This document shows positions 43,818 to 48,013 of a stretch of DNA of 48,013 nucleotides, one piece after another (positions within the stretch are counted from its first letter, which is position 1; each line of letters starts with the position of its first letter). The stretch comes from Thermoanaerobaculum sp. (GTDB lineage Bacteria > Acidobacteriota > Thermoanaerobaculia > Multivoradales > UBA5704). The DNA lies in contig JAJKHS010000129.1 of the NCBI GenBank assembly GCA_021154885.1, positions 1 through 48,013 on the forward strand, given 5' to 3'. A program made the position numbers and the translations under genes. Under the pieces are notes generated by a model. It worked only from the letters and a program-made list of their open reading frames with translations. It made no database searches and had not been told where the DNA came from.

Positions 43818-44632
43818 AAGAGGATCTGAAGAGCCGTCTCCAAGCCTCGCGGACGCCCACCGAAGCGAAAAACCGGGCTCGCGAGTACCTCCAGGCCCGG
43901 ATCTTGTCCTCGCTCCAGCGAGCAGGCGCCATGGTCCCCCTCGCCTTCCAGGGAGGAACCGCCCTCCGCTTCCTGTATTCGATTCGCCGCTACTCCGAAG
44001 ACCTCGACTTCGCCTTGGAGCGTCCCGATCGCGGCTACGACTTTGAATCCTACCTCGAGGCCATCCGCTCCGACTTGCAACGGGAGGGATACGAAATTGA
44101 GATCAAGGCGAACGCCCAGCGGGTGGTGCACAGCGCGTTCGTTCGCTTTCCACGGCTCCTCTTAGAGTTGGGGTTGTCCCCACACCCCAACGAGATCCTC
44201 GCCGTGAAGGTCGAAGTGGACACAAACCCACCTCCAGGCGCGATCCTGGCGACCACCATTATCCGGCGCCAGGTGACGCTCCATCTCCAGCACCATGACC
44301 CGGCTTCGCTGCTGGCCGGAAAGCTCCACGCGGTGCTCCAGCGCGCCTTTCCGAAGGGCAGAGACTTCTACGATCTCCTCTGGTACCTGAGCGATCCGGC
44401 CTGGCCCTCGCCGAACCTCGTGCTGCTCAACAACGCCTTGCGCCAGACCGGCTGGAACGGGCCCGAGATTGCCGGTGAGAGCTGGAAGGAACCGGTCCTC
44501 GAGCGCATCCAGACCGCAGACTGGCGACGGATCGTGGCCGACGTGAAGACGTTCCTCGAAGATCCTGCGGAGATCGAGCTGCTGACGATGGAGAATCTCT
44601 CCCGGCTGCTCTCCGGTCCCCTTTCTCCATAG
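43814..44632 (+). CDS. AbiEii/AbiGii-type nucleotidyltransferase toxin
   Basis: 272 residues. The DNA polymerase beta-like motif is clear: FQGGTALRFLYSI with G47-G48-T49, then RRYSEDLDFAL with S61, D63 and D65. A second acidic region (ILAVKVEVDTNP) and LLAGKLHAVLQR follow. These toxins modify tRNA or other targets with a nucleotide and can abort phage infection in the type IV AbiE system. Translation is coupled to the antitoxin, and the catalytic motif is intact, so the pair is probably functional. Confidence 0.88.
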   Translation: MKEDLKSRLQASRTPTEAKNRAREYLQARILSSLQRAGAMVPLAFQGGTALRFLYSIRRYSEDLDFALERPDRGYDFESYLEAIRSDLQREGYEIEIKANAQRVVHSAFVRFPRLLLELGLSPHPNEILAVKVEVDTNPPPGAILATTIIRRQVTLHLQHHDPASLLAGKLHAVLQRAFPKGRDFYDLLWYLSDPAWPSPNLVLLNNALRQTGWNGPEIAGESWKEPVLERIQTADWRRIVADVKTFLEDPAEIELLTMENLSRLLSGPLSP

Positions 44633-44785
44633 ACGTTCCATCGCTGACTGTCGCTTCACCGGCCCGCAGTGTACGCGCTCGGCGGCGTCTTCCAGGCATC
44701 GAGACGCCGAGCTCCTCAGGAGCTCTTGGGAATTCCAGAGAACTGTCCGTCTACTCCAATGGCTCTCCATCGAGAGGAGGTTCAG

Positions 44786-45916
44786 GTGACTAAGCTTGAT
44801 TCGTTCTTGGAAAAATTCAAAGCCTTTCGACGATTGCGTTTGCCACGTCGCGACCAGGTCCTCGACGACTACTACACGCAGCTTCACGTGGAATACGAGC
44901 GTCTCGACCCAGAGAAGCTACCTGATTCGGTCAAGCGCTTTGCCGCTGAAGCCAAGGCGCTTCATGAAAAAGATCGGCTCACCTGGGCCACGGCCTTTGC
45001 TTTCCAGAGGATGATCCTCATGTTCCTGCCGGACGCCGAAGTCGCTGCCCGCGCGTGGTATCTGCGCGACCGCTACCGGAGCATCGTGACGAAAGATCAA
45101 TACGCGCTGTACGAGAAGACTCACGACCCGGACGCCAAGGGTGACGTTCTTCGGAACGACATGGCGTCCCTGCTTCTTGCGCTCACCGAATACTACGCCG
45201 TGCGTCAAGGGATCGAGGTGGAAAGAACAGGCTTCTCCCATCGGGTTCAAGTGATGACAGGCGTCCTGCTGCTCATTCTGGGTCTGTCATATCCAGTCAT
45301 AGGCCGCCTGTTGACAAATCTTAAAGGCATTCCCATAGTTGCGGCCCTCTTCCTTGGAGCGATGGTTTTCGTCACGGGGTGGTGGACAGGAAACGGTGGC
45401 TGGAAGAATAGTGGAGTCGCCATTCTGGCGCTTGCCCTTGTCGGATCACTGGTCGCCATCATCAACAGATACGGCGGCGATAGTCCTTTTTTCACGACGC
45501 TCGTCATGGTCATCATTGCCGGGCTCTTGGGAGGTGCCTTCAGCATGCTCCAGAGAGTCCAGTCGCCAATTCAAGATGGTGACCCGCTCAGCAATTTGCT
45601 GGCCTTGCGGACAGCCAAGCGAGAGATCCTTCTGTCACCGATTCTGGGCGCGGTGGGCGCTCTCGTGTTGTATTGTGTTTTTGACGCAGGGCTTTTGAAG
45701 GGTGATCTCTTCCCCACGATGTACACTGTTCCAAAACCGGCCCAGGGAAGTCTGAGCTTCGAAAAATATCTGTTCGCGGCCGGACCCTCGGCTGGGATTG
45801 ATCATGCCAAATTACTGGTCTGGTCGTTCCTGGCGGGTTTCTCCGAACGGCTGCTCCCTGACGCCCTTGATCGACTCACGAAACAGGCGTCATCGAACAA
45901 TACGGCGAAGAAATGA
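44786..45916 (+). CDS. Five-TM membrane protein of unknown function
   Basis: 376 residues. GTG 44786 is chosen because AGGAGG lies five bases upstream; an ATG at 44759 in frame has no such site. The N-terminal ~150 residues are soluble and helical (FKAFRRLRLPRRDQVLDDYY). Five transmembrane helices follow (VMTGVLLLILGLSYPVIG, IVAALFLGAMVFVTGWW, VAILALALVGSLVAII, LVMVIIAGLLGGAFSML, ILGAVGALVLYCVF). The C-terminus KLLVWSFLAGFSERLLPDAL is a motif I have seen in other bacterial membrane proteins of unknown role. No partner gene is obvious. Confidence 0.72.
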   Translation: MTKLDSFLEKFKAFRRLRLPRRDQVLDDYYTQLHVEYERLDPEKLPDSVKRFAAEAKALHEKDRLTWATAFAFQRMILMFLPDAEVAARAWYLRDRYRSIVTKDQYALYEKTHDPDAKGDVLRNDMASLLLALTEYYAVRQGIEVERTGFSHRVQVMTGVLLLILGLSYPVIGRLLTNLKGIPIVAALFLGAMVFVTGWWTGNGGWKNSGVAILALALVGSLVAIINRYGGDSPFFTTLVMVIIAGLLGGAFSMLQRVQSPIQDGDPLSNLLALRTAKREILLSPILGAVGALVLYCVFDAGLLKGDLFPTMYTVPKPAQGSLSFEKYLFAAGPSAGIDHAKLLVWSFLAGFSERLLPDALDRLTKQASSNNTAKK

Positions 45917-46060
45917 AGGATCAGCGAGCAAAGGCGAGCTCGGGTTAGCCGCTTTGAGGAGGAGTCTGCACCTCGCTTCCATGGGATTCTGGGGTGCCCC
46001 TCTCACTCTGGTTTCGCGATTTTTCTCCCGGACTGCCCCCATCCGCTGCACTCTTAGTGG

Positions 46061-46121
46061 AGAGACGAACCCTCCGCCCCGTGGTGGGGCGGCACCGGCG
46101 TTCGTCCCGGAGGGAGTCTCT
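46061..46121 (+). promoter_or_regulatory. Potential bistable mRNA leader covering the ribosome site
   Basis: Two mutually exclusive structures can form. Structure A pairs GACGAAC (46064-46070) with GTTCGTC (46100-46106) around a CCGCCCC/GGGGCGG hairpin and leaves GGAGGGAG free. Structure B pairs AGAGAC and CCCTCCG (46061-46076) with CGGAGGG and GTCTCT (46108-46121), sequestering the ribosome binding site of the 46124 gene. Confidence 0.45.
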
Positions 46122-46123
46122 CC

Positions 46124-46405
46124 ATGATCCGCAATGCAGGGTTTCGTACCTTCGTCCTCCTCCTCTTTGTCCTCCTCCTGGCGGCCTCGCCGGCGATGGC
46201 GGCCGGCAAGGAGCCCGCGCGGCAGAAGGCGCCCAGCCTCGTGACCTGGCTCCAAAAGGCGCTCGACCGGCTCGTCCCCTGGATCGCCGAGGGCCGCGAT
46301 GGGATGGACCCCGACGGGAGCCCCGCACCCACGTCCGGCACCGCCCCCACGGCGGGGACCCCGACGGACGGCCGGGATGGCATGGACCCCAACGGCCGCA
46401 ACTAG
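46124..46405 (+). CDS. Small secreted protein with duplicated GRDGMDP(D/N)G motif
   Basis: 93 residues. A signal peptide (FVLLLFVLLLAASPAMA) precedes a ~66-residue mature part with a helix (SLVTWLQKALDRLVPWIAE). The C-terminal half carries two copies of GRDGMDP(D/N)G, the first followed by [25 protein letters not shown] is six to seven bases before the ATG. It is 117 bases upstream of a TPR-protein gene on the same strand, separated by a terminator. The repeat-bearing, exported tail suggests a processed peptide or signal, but no such family is known to me. Confidence 0.6.
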   Translation: MIRNAGFRTFVLLLFVLLLAASPAMAAGKEPARQKAPSLVTWLQKALDRLVPWIAEGRDGMDPDGSPAPTSGTAPTAGTPTDGRDGMDPNGRN

Positions 46406-46431
46406 CCGCACGTCGAGCCTGCTTCGGATTC

Positions 46432-46459
46432 CCGCCGGCACGCTCCGGCGGTCTTTTTG
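46432..46459 (+). terminator. Rho-independent terminator after the small secreted protein
   Basis: A CCGCCGG / CCGGCGG stem with a six-base loop is followed by a TCTTTTTG tract. It separates the peptide gene from the TPR gene, so the two have separate transcripts. Confidence 0.75.
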
Positions 46460-46485
46460 TCTTCCTTCCCTCCTTCGAGTAGAAT
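46457..46485 (+). promoter_or_regulatory. Promoter of the TPR gene
   Basis: TTGTCT (46457-46462), a 17-base spacer and TAGAAT (46480-46485). The start would lie near 46492, downstream of the ATG at 46484, which supports ATG 46523 as the true start. Confidence 0.5.
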
Positions 46486-46522
46486 GGCCGACACGGAAAC
46501 AGGGAAGACAAAGGGGGGATCC

Positions 46523-47860
46523 ATGGCAGAGTGGCACGTCCAGGAGGAACTGATGGGTCGCTTTCTCCGCGCCGAGGCTTCGAGGGAGGAGTCGCAGCGT
46601 ATCGTCCGGCACCTGTTGAGCGGCTGCCCGCAGTGCTTCGAGAGGACCCACCGGGCCATCTCCGAGATCGGCCTCTGGTCCTCCGGTTGGGAGGAAGCGT
46701 ACGAGGAGGTATTCCAGCGGGCCCTGGCCTTCGCGACCCGGGAGGAGCAGAGGCTGGCGTTGGAGAGGCTCCGGGGCTGGGAGCAGTGGTCCTCCCTGGA
46801 GCCCCTGAATCCGCAGACTCGATTTGCCGTCGTGGAGGCGGACGAGAGCTTCCACACCTGGGGATTCTACGACCGGCTCCTCGAAGCGGGCCGCTGGCAC
46901 ATGCGGACGGAGCCCGCAGAGGCCATCGACGTCGTGCGGCTGGCGATCACCGTGGCCGAGCGGCTCGACCCGGCCACGCTGGGCGAGCAGCGCGTCGCCG
47001 ACCTCCTCGCCCGCGCCTGGGCTGCGCTCGGCAATGTAAAGCGAATCGCGGCCGATTTCGAAGGCGCGCGTCGAGCGTTCAACGAGGCGTGGCGAATCGC
47101 GGCGGGTGGAACCGGCGATCCCCTGGAGGCGGCCCATATCATCGGCCTTGAAGCCTCGTACATCAAAGACATCGGAGAGTTCGAGACCGCGGAGTCGACG
47201 CTCGAGGAGGCGCTGGAAATCTACCGGAAAGCCCGTGATCCCCATCAGCAGGGGCGCATTCTTCTCCAAATGGGCGATGTCATCGGGTATGTAAATCCCG
47301 AGCGGGGCCTTGCTCACATCAGGAAGGCCCTGGCGCTCATCGATACTGCCAGGGACCCGCGGCTGGAGCTCTGCGCTCAGCATGACCTCGCCAAGTTTTT
47401 GAATGAAAGCGGTCGAGCAGAGGGAGCGCTGGTCATCCTCGACCGTGCCCGTCCTCTGTACAAAAAGTTCCAGGACGACTTCACTCAGCTCCGCCTGCAC
47501 TGGCTGGAAGGGAAAATCGCGGCGAACCTCGGGGACTTGGCCGGGGCGGAGAGCATCCTCGGACAGCTCTGGGAGGAGCTCCGGGTCCGGGACCTCAACC
47601 AGGAGGTCGTGCTCGTCTCGATCGATTTGGCCAAAGTGCTCACGTGGAAGGGAGAGGTCGCTCGCGCTGCCGAGCTGGTGGCGCAGTGCTACGCGATCAT
47701 GAAGGGCTGGGGGCTGCACCGCGACGCTCTCGCCGCCTGGCTCGTGCTCCAGAAGACTCTCGCCCAAGGGCACGCCCTCGGCGACATCTTCCAGCGCATC
47801 GAAGTCTACTACCGGCGGCATTGGGTAAAGCCGGCGGAGTTCGAGCAGGTTGAAGAGTAG
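46523..47860 (+). CDS. TPR protein with ZAS-like zinc-finger N-terminus
   Basis: 445 residues. The N-terminal ~45 residues (EELMGRFLRAEASREESQR, then VRHLLSGCPQCFE) contain an HxxxCxxC pattern like the zinc-binding domain of anti-sigma factors. The rest is a tetratricopeptide solenoid from ~120 to 430 (RAFNEAWRIAAGGTGDPL, AESTLEEALEIYRKARDPHQ, AHIRKALALIDTARDPRLE). GGGGGG lies before ATG 46523 and promoter evidence agrees. TPR solenoids bind peptides and partner proteins. Adjacency to the small secreted peptide gene suggests a receptor role, inferred. The gene has its own promoter. Confidence 0.85.
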   Translation: MAEWHVQEELMGRFLRAEASREESQRIVRHLLSGCPQCFERTHRAISEIGLWSSGWEEAYEEVFQRALAFATREEQRLALERLRGWEQWSSLEPLNPQTRFAVVEADESFHTWGFYDRLLEAGRWHMRTEPAEAIDVVRLAITVAERLDPATLGEQRVADLLARAWAALGNVKRIAADFEGARRAFNEAWRIAAGGTGDPLEAAHIIGLEASYIKDIGEFETAESTLEEALEIYRKARDPHQQGRILLQMGDVIGYVNPERGLAHIRKALALIDTARDPRLELCAQHDLAKFLNESGRAEGALVILDRARPLYKKFQDDFTQLRLHWLEGKIAANLGDLAGAESILGQLWEELRVRDLNQEVVLVSIDLAKVLTWKGEVARAAELVAQCYAIMKGWGLHRDALAAWLVLQKTLAQGHALGDIFQRIEVYYRRHWVKPAEFEQVEE

Positions 47861-48013
47861 GCCCTACCAGGGCGAGGATGGGTCTATTTCGTTGCGATCC
47901 AGCCTACCTCGGCGGTATTTGTTTACCGGCCTATCCCAGCGCTACGGCATAGCTCGCCCCTTGGAGGGATGGTCACCCGCAAACGCAGGTCCGCTACGCC
48001 GACAGAGAATTCA

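Noticed and set aside
1-48013. tRNA, rRNA or a known riboswitch
   Set aside because: I looked for conserved T-loop sequences and known aptamer cores and saw none. This is by eye only; a covariance search would be decisive.

Overview
This is a high-GC bacterial chromosome segment from a Gram-negative organism. It encodes outer-membrane barrels, a Tat-exported periplasmic formate dehydrogenase and a PstSCAB system. An ADOP-type MacB-like permease, a CHAT/HEAT protein, a TPR protein with a zinc-finger-like N-terminus and many GC-rich palindromic repeats together suggest Acidobacteriota, perhaps Thermoanaerobaculia. That placement is inferred from gene families only.

Layout. 1-2.6 kb: a truncated alpha/beta hydrolase, an SRPBCC protein and a REP-associated (Y1/HUH) transposase. 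2.8-5.0 kb: a lower-GC block of three minus-strand genes, each followed by an attC-like site; it reads as an integron cassette cluster with no integrase in view. 5.0-10.8 kb: a small hypothetical gene, a divergent Hsp70-like ATPase, a HEAT-repeat protein with a repeated GQLSLA tail, and a convergent CHAT-3TM-HEAT protein. 10.9-18.6 kb: an accessory zone with a DUF885 protein, a Cys-rich secreted peptide, an antitoxin with a twice-frameshifted PIN toxin, transposase and DUF4386 remnants, a two-gene module with a PD-(D/E)XK-like nuclease flanked by direct repeats, a ThsB-like TIR protein, a truncated TIR gene and a RelE-like toxin-antitoxin pair.

18.9-24.6 kb: a formate dehydrogenase operon (fdhA with an in-frame UGA for selenocysteine plus a SECIS-like hairpin, fdhB, fdhC, fdhE). 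24.7-32.1 kb: pstB, pstA, pstC and pstS on the minus strand, divergent from a porin gene. The shared intergenic region holds two oppositely oriented Pho boxes, so uptake across both membranes is probably co-induced by phosphate starvation. 32.4-34.2 kb: a Met/His-rich barrel and a Cys/His-rich secreted protein, probably for metal stress.

34.5-35.5 kb: a 13-repeat CRISPR array with no cas genes nearby. 35.8-36.7 kb: a two-gene AhpD-like operon in which the CxxC motif reads CxxU, so the window probably holds two selenoproteins. 37-43 kb: a sugar-phosphate transferase, metF, an EamA transporter and the ADOP permease. 43.2-44.6 kb: an AbiEi/AbiEii pair. 44.8-47.9 kb: a five-TM membrane protein, then a small secreted protein with a duplicated GRDGMDP(D/N)G motif, preceded by a potentially bistable leader and followed by a TPR protein. 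That pair is the best candidate here for an undescribed peptide/receptor system.
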